DNA from: Candidatus Amarobacter glycogenicus
GTDB taxonomy: Bacteria; Chloroflexota; Dehalococcoidia; Tepidiformales; Tepidiformaceae
DNA: 64,000 nt
Direction: 5' to 3'
NCBI GenBank assembly: GCA_016719395.1
Contig: JADJZF010000004.1
Coordinates: 124,001-188,000, forward strand
Shown: positions 18,504 through 28,122 of the stretch, piece after piece
Position numbering within the stretch: position 1 is the stretch's first letter
Layout of the letters: every line of letters starts with the position of its first letter
The notes under the pieces: generated by a model
What the model was told of the DNA's origin: nothing
The model's input: the letters and a program-made list of their open reading frames with translations, nothing else
The model's database searches: none
Translations under genes and position numbers: made by a program

Positions 18504-19751
18504 ATGTTCGCTTCTCCGGCCCGCGCCCCCGCCCCGCGTGACCGGCTCCGCGCCGCCCTCAACCAGCCGTTGCGCGCCGAGCCCGCGCTGCGCCGCGAGA
18601 GCGTCACCGAGCTTCTCGACCTCTCAACCCTTGGTGGCCGCTGGTTCGAATCCGGCGACGGCCCTGGCTATGTCGTCGAAAGCGTCTACGAAGCGGGCCA
18701 CTGTCACGGCGATATCGCTCTCCACCGCGCCCTCGCGATCGATCCCGCGCGGCTCGCCGGCCAGGTCCGCGACCCCCGCCTCGGCGAAACAGAACCCCGC
18801 GACTTCCTCTATGTCGATACCGAGACCACCGGCCTCGGCGGGGCCGGGACGATGGTCTTCCTTGCCGGGGCCGCCCGCTTCGAAGGTGCCGCGCTTCACC
18901 TCCGCCAGTTCCTCCTTCCCGGCCCCCAGTACGAAAACGGCCTCCTCGGCGGCATCTCGCGTGAGCTCGCCGGCGCGCGCGCCCTGGTGAGCTACAACGG
19001 CAAGTCGTTCGATGTCCCCGCGCTCGAATCCCGCTACATACTCTCGCGCCAGCGGCCCACCCTCCGCGCGCTCCCCCACCTGGACCTGCTCCATCCCAAC
19101 CGGCGGCTCTTCAAAGGCGTCATCGAATCCCACCGCCTGCCCATGGTCGAACGCGAACTGCTCGGATTCGAACGTGAGGATGACTGTCCATCCGCAGAGG
19201 TCCCGGAGCGGTACTTCCGCTTCCAGCGCAGCGGCGACCCGACCCACATTCGCCCCGTGCTCCGCCACAACGCCTGGGACATCCTCTCGCTCGTCGCCCT
19301 CGCCGCCCATCTCGCCGCGGTCTGCGATGACGGCGCAAGTCATCCTCTCCAGGCGGCCCGCGCCGCCGAATACGCCGGCGAGCACGCCGCCGCCGCTCGC
19401 CACTACGAGACGGCTCTCTCGACCGTCCCTGGCCGTGCCGAACGCCTCGAGTCGCTCGAGCGCGCCGCCCGCTGCCACACCCGCGGCGGCGAATGGGAAG
19501 CGGCCGCCGCTCACTGGCAGTCCCTCATCGATGAGCCCCGGGGCCGCCGTGTCCTCCCCTACGTCGAACTTGCCAAGCTGGCCGAGCACCGCCTCGGCGA
19601 CCGTGCGCGGGCCTACGTCCTCACCGATGAAGCCCTCACCCTCGCCCGGCGCGGGCTGGTCCGGCCCGGCCCGGACGGCGGCGAACTCTCGATCGAGGCT
19701 CTCGAACACCGCCTCGCCCGCCTCCGTGGCAAGCTCGAGAAGCATCGCTGA
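18504..19751 (+). CDS. YprB-like 3'-5' exonuclease (RNase H fold) with TPR-like tail
   Basis: Start ATG 18504, 415 residues. DEDD-type active site: DTET in LYVDTETTGLGGAGTMVF, second Asp in LVSYNGKSFDVPALESR, and Asp in HNAWDILSLVALAAH. The region ERYFRFQRSGDPTHIRPVLR is characteristic of the YprB family. After about residue 280 helical repeats follow (AAEYAGEHAAAARHYETALS, AARCHTRGGEWEAAAAHWQS). Probably a nuclease acting on structured or single-stranded nucleic acid; exact role unknown. Confidence 0.82.
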   Translation: MFASPARAPAPRDRLRAALNQPLRAEPALRRESVTELLDLSTLGGRWFESGDGPGYVVESVYEAGHCHGDIALHRALAIDPARLAGQVRDPRLGETEPRDFLYVDTETTGLGGAGTMVFLAGAARFEGAALHLRQFLLPGPQYENGLLGGISRELAGARALVSYNGKSFDVPALESRYILSRQRPTLRALPHLDLLHPNRRLFKGVIESHRLPMVERELLGFEREDDCPSAEVPERYFRFQRSGDPTHIRPVLRHNAWDILSLVALAAHLAAVCDDGASHPLQAARAAEYAGEHAAAARHYETALSTVPGRAERLESLERAARCHTRGGEWEAAAAHWQSLIDEPRGRRVLPYVELAKLAEHRLGDRARAYVLTDEALTLARRGLVRPGPDGGELSIEALEHRLARLRGKLEKHR

Positions 19752-19799
19752 GGCCCTCGCCTGGTACAGTCCTCGCCACCTCTTCGCCGGTGACACCAC

Positions 19800-19815
19800 T
19801 ACACGTTACCGTGTA
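19800..19815. promoter_or_regulatory. Putative operator upstream of XRE regulator
   Basis: Perfect inverted repeat TACAC-GTTACC-GTGTA, ending 13 bases before the ATG of the XRE gene at 19829. A natural site for autoregulation by that protein. Confidence 0.55.
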
Positions 19816-19828
19816 AAGTATCATCACG

Positions 19829-20056
19829 ATGGCGCGCAGGCGGCGAGAGTCATGGACGGCGGAGCGGATCGCGGCCCTGCGCTCGGAACTCGGCCTTACC
19901 CAGTCGGACATGGCCGATGAGCTGGGTGTTCGCCAGCAAACGGTCTCGGAATGGGAGACGGGCCGCTACCTCCCCCGCGGCGCGAGCGCGAAGATGCTTT
20001 CGCTCCTGGCCGAGCGGAAGAGCCCCTACGACGCCTCCGGAGGCGATGAAGAATGA
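19829..20056 (+). CDS. XRE/Cro-CI type helix-turn-helix regulator
   Basis: 75-residue single-domain DNA-binding protein from ATG 19829. The helix-turn-helix reads LRSELGLTQSDMADELGVRQ, then QTVSEWETGRYLPRG, a textbook XRE domain with almost nothing else. Its stop overlaps the next start (ATGA), so it is coupled to the DUF2851 gene. The inverted repeat just upstream suggests autorepression. Confidence 0.9.
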   Translation: MARRRRESWTAERIAALRSELGLTQSDMADELGVRQQTVSEWETGRYLPRGASAKMLSLLAERKSPYDASGGDEE

Positions 20057-21179
20057 CGGCGGCTGCCCGAGCGGGCGCACCGGCGCCGGCCTCCGAAGCT
20101 GCACTCGCGAGTCGTTGGGCCGCCGGGCTGGCAGGCCCCCTGCGCCTCGAGGACGGGCGTGTCTTGCGCGTGGTCTTTCCCGGGGTGCCGGGGCCGGGCC
20201 CGGGGCCGGATTTCCGGGGCGCCATCCTTGATGCCGGCGGAGACCTCCTCCGCGGCGATGTCGAGATCCACCTGCGCGCCAGCGGCTGGCGGGCGCACGG
20301 CCACGAAAAGGACCCTGCCTACGCATCTGTCGTCCTCCATGCCGTCGCCGCCAACGACCTCACCGCGCCGCTGACACACCACCAGTCCGGGCGCCTGATC
20401 CCCGTCCTCGTGTTTCCCGCGCAGCCGCCGGGGTTCCCACCGCCATTCACGCCGCCCTGTGCCCTCGCCTGCCGCTCGGGTTACCTCCCCGGTGCCGCGC
20501 TGGACCGGCTCGGCCTGCGGCGCCTGCGGATCAAGGCCGCGCGGACTGCCCCGGCGGTCGCGGCCTTCGGCCCCGGTCAGGCGCTCTACGGGTTGCTCCT
20601 GGAAACCTTCGGTGGGAACGCCAACCGCGATGCCTTCGCCGCCCTCGCCCGCGCTGTGCCGCTCGCGCACCTGCTGGAAGCCGTCGCCGGTGCCCAGTCT
20701 CGCCCGCTCGCCTTCACCGTCTGCCTGGACGGCGGCGCGCCGGAGTTCGGGCTGATCCGGGCCGGGCTGCGGCCGATGGCCTCCCCGCGCGCCGGCTGGA
20801 AGCGGCCGGCGCCCTGCTTGCGAAGTTGTGGCCCGAAGGCGCCGCCCCCGGATTCCCGCTGACGCTGGGCGTCGAGGCCACTCCCCGGTCGCTGCAGGTC
20901 CCCGGCGTTGGCCGGGCGCTCGCACTGGAATGTCTCGTGAACGCCGTCCTGCCTGTCGCCCTCGCCTCGGGTTCATGGCCGGAGGCAGGCTGCGAAGCGC
21001 TCCTCGTCCGGCTCGCCTCGTCCGGGACGTACGGCCGCCTGAGACGCCTCGAAGGCTGGCTGGCAACCGGCGAATCCCGGCCGTTCACCAGCGCCGCGCG
21101 GCTGCAGGGCGGGCTGCTCCTGCATGCCGACTACTGCAGCCGCGGCATGTGCGGCCGCTGTCCGGTCTCCCCCGCCTGA
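20053..21179 (+). CDS. DUF2851 family protein, one frameshift
   Basis: Begins within the XRE stop. N-terminal GPGPDFRGAILDAGGDLLRG, GDVEIHLRASGWRAHGHEKD and VLHAVAANDLTAPL are the conserved core of DUF2851. After a frame change near 20800 the C-terminal part (GVGRALALECLVNAVLPVAL, SSGTYGRLRRLEGWL) ends in the cysteine cluster CSRGMCGRCPV. The GDVEIH core has the look of a nuclease-like or metal-binding fold, but function is unknown. Coupling to an XRE regulator suggests a regulated, perhaps selfish or stress-linked, unit. Confidence 0.8.
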
Positions 21180-21234
21180 CCCGGCTCGCCGCCCGCCCCG
21201 GGACCCAGGGGACAGGCGGCGCAAGGGGAGTTCG

Positions 21235-23819
21235 CTACTGCGCCCCCAGCGTCGTCCAGGTCACCGTCCCCGGGTTCAAGAGCGCGATGAAGTACCCGAC
21301 CCCGCTCTGCAGCGTCGTAAAGTCGTTCGCCCCGGGCACCCCGTCCGAGCCGGGGAAGTAGGCCTTGAACGTCTGCGTCGCCGCATCGAATCGCCAGATC
21401 GCGCCGATGAAGGCGAGGACGTTGTTCGTGTTCGGGTTGTCCGGGTTCTCCAGGCCTTTCAGCGCCGCCAGCGCCCCGATGTTGTTCTGCCCCGTCCACA
21501 CGATCAGCGTGAACCGGAAGAACAGCGTGTAGGTCACCGTCGTCGCCGATGAAGTGTTGTTGAAGTTGTCCGCCGCCGTATTCGCGCTTGTGCCCGATGG
21601 GGTAGACACCCGCACGTCCACCGTCCCGATCGGCGTAGCCGAAGGCACGCTCGCCGTGATCTGTGCGTCACTGTTCACGGTGAACGTCGCGGCGACCCCG
21701 CCGAACGTCACCAGCGTCGCTCCGGTCAGGCCAGAGCCGGCGATCGTCACGGTCGTCCCAATCGGCCCGCTCGCCGGCGAGACCAGCGTGACCACAGGGA
21801 CCGAAGCGCCCGTGTAGGTGAAGTCATCGGCGATCGTGTTGGGGCTCGTCCCGCCCGGTGTCGTCACGCTCACGTCGACGACGCCCGCGCTGTGCGCCGG
21901 AGCCACCTCTACCAGCGTCGTCGAATCTAAGAACGAGTGGATCGCGAGGATGCCGTCGAAGCGCACGGTCGTGCCGCTCGCGGTGAAACCGGTCCCCGTA
22001 ATTGTCACGACTGTGGTGCCACTTGCCAGGCCCGTATCCGGGCTCAGCGAGGTGATCGTCGGTCCGCCCGTATAGGTGTAGTCGTTCGCCGTCCCCGTGG
22101 TGCTGTTGGAACCGGCAGGCGTGGTCACCACGACGTCCACGGTCCCGGCCACGTGAGCGGGGGTCACGCACGTAATCGTGTTCGCCGTCAGCACGCTCAG
22201 CGAGGTGCAGGCGTAGCCGCCGAAGGTCACCGAAGTCGCCCCCGTGAAGTTCACCCCGTAAATCGTCACCACCGTCCCGCCGAGGATCGTGCCTGATGCC
22301 GGCGTGATGTCGGTGATCGAAGGTAGCGGCGATTCGTTGTCCGTGATGTTGACCTGCGCCGTGGAGGGCAAGCCCAGTACGGCCCCGCCCGAGGGGTTGC
22401 TCAGGACGACATGGAAGTGCTCGGTCCCCTCCACGATCGCGTCGTCGATCGGCATGATCGTCCAGGTCTCGCTGCTGTCCCCGTTGACGAACGTCAGCAG
22501 GCCCGAATCAGCTACATAATCCACATCCGCGCCGGCCGTACTGCCGGAAGAACTCGTCGAGATGTCGACCGTCACCGTCCCCGAAGTCCCGGTTCGCGTC
22601 ACCACCACCGTGATTGCTCCGCCGTTCTCCGCATCCGTATAGGTGGTCGCCGAGAACTGGAGCGTGCCGGTCCCATCGTCGTCGACGATGGTGACGGTAG
22701 CGGTCGTCTGGCCGGAAACATCACCGGTGATGACCAGGCCGAACGTCTCGGGGCTCTCAACCAGCGAGTCCTCGAGAATGTCGATGACGCAGTACTTCGT
22801 CCCGCCTTCGCCGTTGCTCCAGTTGAGCGTCGGCACGTCCGGGGTGGAGTCGTAGTCGACATCCGGGTCGGCCGAGAAGAGGTCGGTTGTCCCGCAGGTC
22901 GCGGCGAGGGCGCCGGTCGTGCCACCCGTCCTTGTCACCCCAAACGAAGCGCTCCCAACGCTTTCACCGGTGTCGTATGTCGCCGATGTGAAGTGGAGCG
23001 AGCCGGTCCCGTCATCGTCGGTGATAGTAATGGTCATCGTGAGCGGCGCAACACCGCCGCCGCCGAAGCTCACTGGATTGGCGAATGCGAGCGCGATCGT
23101 TTCGTTTCCTTCGTTGGAAGCGTCCTGGTCGATCGTGAACCCGCACGTCGCCGTTGCGGCGCCGTTGGCGAAGTTGGCCGTGCCATCCGTCACGCTGTAG
23201 TCATCGCCGCCGCCGGTGGCACTGCCACCGCTAACGGAGCAGTCCACCGACGCCGTGCCGGTCGTCGACCCGCTACGGATGACCGTGACCGTTACGCGGC
23301 CGCGCCCTCTGCGAACGCAACGGCAGAACTCTGGTACGAGTACGTCGGAGCACCGTCGTCGTCGAGGATGGTCATGATGGCATTCGTTGGCGCTCCGAGC
23401 GTCCCCGTCGCCGCTGACGAGCGAAAGCGTGACCGTCAGCGTCCTCGGCCGTCGTTGACGAAGTCCTCGATGGTTGACAATGGGTAGGAGTCCTGGCTCT
23501 CGCCGGGAAGGAACGTCAGCTGGACGATGCCGGGGTCGACATAGTCCCCGCCCGGTACCGCCGTATTCGAGCCCGATGGCGCTCCGGTAAAGGTGAGTTG
23601 GAACACCACGTTCCCGGAATGGGAGCCGCTCTTGTTCACCACGATCGAGATTGGGTCGCCCTCGTTCCCGGTATATGTGGTCGCACTGAGAGAGGCGGTA
23701 CCAGTGGCCTCAGCCGTCTGCACCCGGTACCCGATCGCCACCATCGCCGCCAGCAACGTCACCATCAGCAACGCCGCCAGTCGTCCCGGCTTCCGCCGGT
23801 TATCAGTCGTTATCCGCAC
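21235..23819 (-). CDS. Secreted Calx-beta / IPT-TIG repeat surface protein, frameshifted
   Basis: ATG 23819 gives a signal peptide with hydrophobic core LAALLMVTLLAAMVAIGY. About four Calx-beta-type repeats follow (SLSATTYTGNEGDPISIVV; FTSATYDTGESVGSASFGV; FSATTYTDAENGGAITVVV), each closing with an acidic IxDDDGTG linker. Then three IPT/TIG domains (SITDITPASGTILGGTVVTI; ITSLSPDTGLASGTTVVTI; LVSPASGPIGTTVTIAGSG). A C-terminal Trp/aromatic domain (IVWTGQNNIGALAALKGLEN, YFIALLNPGTVTWTTL) ends the protein. Frame changes near 23435 and 23300. Likely cell-surface, calcium-binding or adhesive. The 227 bases between 23820 and 24046 hold no gene I can see. Confidence 0.8.
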
Positions 23820-24046
23820 CTTGACATCCTCCCCTGGGAACCACGACGACCGGACCGCCCGGTTTGTTCCCGGTGTGCTAGCGGAGCCACTCTACCCGTT
23901 TCGTCAAGGTTCTGGCCAGTAATTTATGTGGCATGAGAAACCCGGCCATCCTTCCCCCAGCCCCATGAGCGCGCCCCCGTCCGGCCATCGTCGCTCCGTC
24001 CGCCCAATCCTGGCTGTCCGAGACGGCCGCATCTCGCCGCTGCCCG

Positions 24047-25009
24047 TCAGTCCGGCCAGAGGAGCGGCAGCAACCCCTCCAGCGCTTCGGCCACCCGCGG
24101 GCCCGGCGCGCGCAGGTACAGCACCGTGTCCACTTCGAACACCCGCCCCGCCTTCACCGCTGCCGAGTTCGCCCAGGCCGGGTTCTGCCTTACCTGGCTG
24201 GCCAGCCCTCCCTGTCCCGACGAAAGCGCCAGCACCACCTCCGGGTTGAGCCCGGCCGCCTGCGCCACATCGACCACGCCGAATCCGGCCACAGGCCCGC
24301 CCTCCGCTGCCGCGGCGAGTACGTTCGCGCCGCCGAGGAGCCCCACCAGGTCGCCCAGGTAGCTCCCCGCACCGCCCGCGAAGATGTCGCGCCCGCCACC
24401 CGTCACGATGAGGACCTTCGGGGCCGGCTTCCCCGCGGCCTTCACCCGGGCCGCCGCGACAACCCGCTCCACGCGCCTGGATAGGGCCTCGCGGGCGGCC
24501 GCCGCCGCCTCATCCCTCCCGGTCGCCCCTCCGAGCGCCGTCAGGGCCGCCAGCACCTCCGCATAGCTGTTCGCCTTCAGCACGAACACCGGGTACGTGA
24601 ACCGGTCGAAGTCCCGTGTCCGCCCGGCATGAAAGGCCGCGTCCGCCAGCACCAGGTCCGGAGCCAGGGCCGCGATGGCGTTGAAGTCCGGCGAAATCGT
24701 CGGCCCCGTCGCCTTCGCTCCCGGTGCTGAGGCTTCGGGCGTATCCGTCGGTCGCCCCACAACCTGCAGTCCCAGGGCCACGGCGAAGTCCGCCGCCGCC
24801 GGGCTCAATGCCGCAACCGTCCGCACCGTCTCCCCCACCTGGATGCTCCGCCCCGTCATGTCGACCACGGTCCGCGCCCCGGCGGCGCGGCTGCCGCTGG
24901 CGCCGGCTGTCGGTGAAGGCCGCTCCGGCACCGGCTCCTCCGCCTGGCCGCACGCCGAAAGACCGGCGATCGCCGTTGCCAGGAGGAGCAGGCCCGCGGC
25001 CCGTCTCAT
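24047..25009 (-). CDS. Periplasmic-binding lipoprotein of the BtuF/FepB (cluster A-II) type
   Basis: 320 residues, ATG 25009. Lipobox LSACG after a hydrophobic signal, a Pro/Ser linker, then TVVDMTGRSIQVGETVRTVA and ALSPAAADFAVALGLQVVGR, PDLVLADAAFHAGRTRDFDR, and a C-terminal half VLIVTGGGRDIFAGGAGSYL, NPEVVLALSSG, VLYLRAPGPRVAEALEGLL. Family members capture cobalamin, haem or siderophores for ABC import; no permease or ATPase is next to it here. The start overlaps the cofC stop by 4 bases, so it is the last gene of the cofD-cofC operon. Confidence 0.8.
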   Translation of the reverse strand: MRRAAGLLLLATAIAGLSACGQAEEPVPERPSPTAGASGSRAAGARTVVDMTGRSIQVGETVRTVAALSPAAADFAVALGLQVVGRPTDTPEASAPGAKATGPTISPDFNAIAALAPDLVLADAAFHAGRTRDFDRFTYPVFVLKANSYAEVLAALTALGGATGRDEAAAAAREALSRRVERVVAAARVKAAGKPAPKVLIVTGGGRDIFAGGAGSYLGDLVGLLGGANVLAAAAEGGPVAGFGVVDVAQAAGLNPEVVLALSSGQGGLASQVRQNPAWANSAAVKAGRVFEVDTVLYLRAPGPRVAEALEGLLPLLWPD

Positions 25010-25662
25010 GCGAGCGGCTCGAGCCGGGCTTCGATCCCGATGGAAAGCAGGTAAACGCCCGCGGCGCCCTGGCGGCCTCGCGGCGCCCGCAGCAACTCCC
25101 GCAGGTCGTTCGGCGTGTCCAGGTCCAGCCGCAGCTCGCGGTTGGTGTTCATCACCACCGCCATCCCCGCCGCCTTCGCCGCATCCCGGTGCAGGGCGAA
25201 CGACCCCGGCCCGTAGGACAGCGGGAACCGTCCCGGCGGCCGCACGAACATCGCGTTGGTCCCGCCGTCCAGGCTCTCCACCAGCACTGCGGTGTTCGCC
25301 GCGCCTTCTTCGACCAGCGTCTCCAGCGCTTCCGCGCTTGCAAGTGGCAGGTCCGCGTGGAGCACCAGGAGCGCTTCCCGTGCCGTCCCGTCCGCCACCA
25401 GCGCCGCGACCGCGGCCTCCAGCTGTGCGTTCAACCCCTGTCTCTGCGGGTCTTCATCGAGCACCCGCGCCCGTCCCCGCACGCGCCGCGCCACCTCCGG
25501 GTCCGGTGTCAGGACGATGGCGCCCGGTCCGGCCGCGTGCAACACCGACTCCAGCGTGATCAACGCGAGCGTCTTCCGTTCCTCGGGCGTGAGCAGCCCG
25601 GCCAGCCGGCCCTTCGCCTTGCTCAGCCGGTTCACTGGGATGAGTACCGGGACCCCGCTCAC
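25006..25662 (-). CDS. cofC: 2-phospho-L-lactate (or phosphoenolpyruvate) guanylyltransferase
   Basis: Makes the activated lactyl/enolpyruvyl-diphospho-guanosine used to build coenzyme F420. 218 residues from ATG 25662. N-terminal LIPVNRLSKAKGRLAGLLTP is the nucleotide-binding signature of CofC/FbiD, followed by LLVLHADLPLAS (metal-binding Asp), NAMFVRPPGRFPLSYGPGSF and the end LDLDTPNDLREL. It overlaps both neighbours by 4 bases. Whether it uses phospholactate or PEP cannot be told from sequence alone. Confidence 0.9.
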   Translation of the reverse strand: MSGVPVLIPVNRLSKAKGRLAGLLTPEERKTLALITLESVLHAAGPGAIVLTPDPEVARRVRGRARVLDEDPQRQGLNAQLEAAVAALVADGTAREALLVLHADLPLASAEALETLVEEGAANTAVLVESLDGGTNAMFVRPPGRFPLSYGPGSFALHRDAAKAAGMAVVMNTNRELRLDLDTPNDLRELLRAPRGRQGAAGVYLLSIGIEARLEPLA

Positions 25663-26591
25663 CGGGCGCCTCGCGCCGCCGCCACGACCTCGCGCGCCAG
25701 CTCCGCTTTGCGTTCCATGCTCGTCATCATCGTGTCCGTCACCAGCGTCCGCATGCCCAACGCCTCAACCGTCGGCGCCAGGTCCCGGTCCTGCTCGTCC
25801 AGCACGAACAGGTCGACCAGCCCGCTGTAAATCTTCGCCACGCCGAGCGCCGAGACCTCATAACCCAGCGTCGTCATCATCTTCGCCGCCGGCCCCTTCA
25901 CCACCTGCCCCGCGATGATCGGGCTGATTGCCACGCGCACCGCCTTCGTCGTCTCGAGGGCCGCGCGCACCCCCGGGACTCCCAGGATCGGGCCGATGCT
26001 GACGAACGGGTTGCTCGGCGCGAGGATGACCATCTCGGCGTCCGCCAGCGACTCGATAACCCCCGGCCCCGGCTTCGCTGCTTCGATGCCCGCGAACCGG
26101 ATCGAGCGGACATCCAGCTCCGTCCGGAGCTTCACCATGTACTCCTGGAAGGCGAGCTCTCCATCCGGGCCGGTGATCATCGTCTGCACCGGTTCGTTCG
26201 TCATCGGCAGCACCGTGCAGGTCAGCCCCCAGTCCCGCGCCAGTCCGGCAACCACCTCGTGCATCGGCACACCTGTCCGCAACAACCGTGTCCGGTGGAT
26301 AGCCATCGCCAGGTCGCGGTCGCCGAGGTTGAACCAGCGCTCGTAGCCGAACCGCTGCAGCTGGTCCACAACCGCGAACGTGTCCCCCGTGAGCCCCCAT
26401 CCCGTCTCCGGGTTCACCGCCCCGGCGAGCGCGTAAAGGACGATGTCCGTATCCGGCGAAATGTGCAGCCCGAACATCTCCACGTCGTCGCCCGTGTTCG
26501 AAATCACGCCGATCGCGGCGGGGTCGACGACCTGCTGGAGTCCCTGGAGGAAGCGGGATGCGCCAACCCCTCCGGCCAGAACCGTTATCAC
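25659..26591 (-). CDS. cofD: 2-phospho-L-lactate transferase (F420 biosynthesis)
   Basis: Transfers the activated phospholactyl/enolpyruvyl group to the deazaflavin Fo. ATG 26591, 310 residues. ITVLAGGVGASRFLQGLQQV is the family N-terminal signature, followed by ISNTGDDVEMFGLHISPDTD, FNLGDRDLAMAIHRT, ILAPSNPFVSIGPILGVPG and SPIIAGQVVKGPAAKMM. Full length and intact. Immediately upstream of cofC with an ATGA overlap. The presence of cofD and cofC implies an F420-using organism, although the Fo synthase and CofE genes are not in this window. Confidence 0.95.
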   Translation of the reverse strand: MITVLAGGVGASRFLQGLQQVVDPAAIGVISNTGDDVEMFGLHISPDTDIVLYALAGAVNPETGWGLTGDTFAVVDQLQRFGYERWFNLGDRDLAMAIHRTRLLRTGVPMHEVVAGLARDWGLTCTVLPMTNEPVQTMITGPDGELAFQEYMVKLRTELDVRSIRFAGIEAAKPGPGVIESLADAEMVILAPSNPFVSIGPILGVPGVRAALETTKAVRVAISPIIAGQVVKGPAAKMMTTLGYEVSALGVAKIYSGLVDLFVLDEQDRDLAPTVEALGMRTLVTDTMMTSMERKAELAREVVAAARGAR

Positions 26592-26640
26592 CGCCCGATC
26601 CTACCCGGCTTCCCGGGTGCGTGCGCGGCCGAAGGACACC

Positions 26641-28054
26641 TCACGGCACGGCGGGCGAAGCCGCCCGGTTCGGCGGGAGCGCGTCCTCGCCAGGGGCGGC
26701 CCTGGCAGCCTCGGGCTCGACTACCGGGTCCACACCGCGCGTGCCCGCCCCAAGCTCGAGAGAGACCACGATCGCCAGGATCAGGTAGAGGAACGGCTCC
26801 TCGAGCAGCCGCCCCTCCGGATTGGCTCTGGAACAGGATCTCGATCATCGCGGCGGCGCACCACACCGCCATCAGCCGCGAATAGCGCCCCGTCGACAGC
26901 CGGTAGGCCGACTTGCAGGCCACCACCACCCGCGCCACGAACAGCCCGATGATCGAAACGCCAACGATCCCGAGCTCCGCCAGCACGCTGATCAGCGATG
27001 TGTGCGAAAGCGTGGTCTTCGCCCACCACGGGAGTGTCCACAGGTAGCTCGTGACCAGCGTGTGCTGGTAGTTTCCCGAGCCGACCCCGAAGAGTGGGTT
27101 GTCTTTCCACATCTCCCAGCCGCCCTTGATCAGGAACTCGCGCTGGCCGACCAGCTCCACTCCCGCGCCGAGCGACTTCACTCGCTCCGCGTTGGTGCCG
27201 CCCTGCATGAATAGGAGGATCAGGACGAATCCCAGCCCTCCGAAAGCCACGGACGTCAACCGCAACTTCGTATATGGACGGATCGGCGCCATCACCACCA
27301 CCAGGAACGAAGCCAGCAACATCCCCAGCCATCCGGAACGGGATGCCGTCAGCACAATCGCAAGCGTCGAAACGGCCAGCATCGGCGCGGCCAGGTGCAC
27401 CGTCAGCCGCCTCGGCCCGGTCACCAGGATCATCCCCGCCGCCAGCGCCATCGAGATCGCCAGGAAGCGGGCGAGGTTGTTCGGGTCCGCGAAGAACGCG
27501 TTCGAACGGTAGCTGTAGTCGTCCGACTGGATCAGGATCGAGCGCCACTGGAACACGCCGAGGATCCGCTGGGCGATCGCCACCACCGAGAGGACTGAAG
27601 CGGCCACCAGGAAAGCGATCACGATCCGTTCCAGGTCCTGCCGGTCCTCAATCAGCGATGGCGCGACGAATACGAATGCCACGTACATCGGCATGATCAT
27701 CACCGCGTTCGTCAGTCCCGAGTCAGACCACGCAACCCCGATGACCACCACCAGCAGCAATGCGGTCAGCGGCAGCACGATGGCGGAATCCGGGAACAGC
27801 GCCCGCGGGTTGTGCCGCGCGCGGACCGTCGCCACTACAATCGTGGCGATCATCGCGGCCTTCCCCGGGTTCAGGAGGGTGCGGATGATCCCGCCCGTCC
27901 CGCTCTCGCCCAGCGTGTCCAGCGCCTGCGTCGATGCGTACTCGAGCGGCAACCCCAGGACAACGCAGGGGATGAGGAGTTTCGGTTCCCTCAGGATGAC
28001 AACAGCGACCAGGAGCGCGAGCTGTACGAAGACGATGACGCCGAACTCGATCAC
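26641..28054 (-). CDS. O-antigen ligase/polymerase (Wzy/WaaL family) membrane protein, one frameshift
   Basis: GTG 28054 follows GAGGGAG. About 12 hydrophobic segments and the family loop FLIKGGWEMWKDNPLFGVGS with GNYQHTLVTSYLWTLPWWAK (the Wzy_C-type region with NPLxGxGxGxF-like pattern). Earlier there are VLTASRSGWLGMLLASFL and DDYSYRSNAFFADPNNLARF, also typical. A frame change near 26815 hides the true end; in the corrected frame it stops at 26641-26643, 50 bases before cofD. Likely polymerises or ligates surface polysaccharide with the genes starting at 28123. Confidence 0.82.
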
Positions 28055-28122
28055 CGGCTCCCTCTCGTGACGTGTTTCACAAGCATTGACCACCCTCGGC
28101 CACGCCCATACCATACGGCCCG

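Noticed and set aside
18624..19799. 391-codon minus-strand frame opposite the YprB-like nuclease
   Set aside because: Low-complexity Gly/Ala/Glu reading with no motifs; the opposite strand has the DEDD active site.
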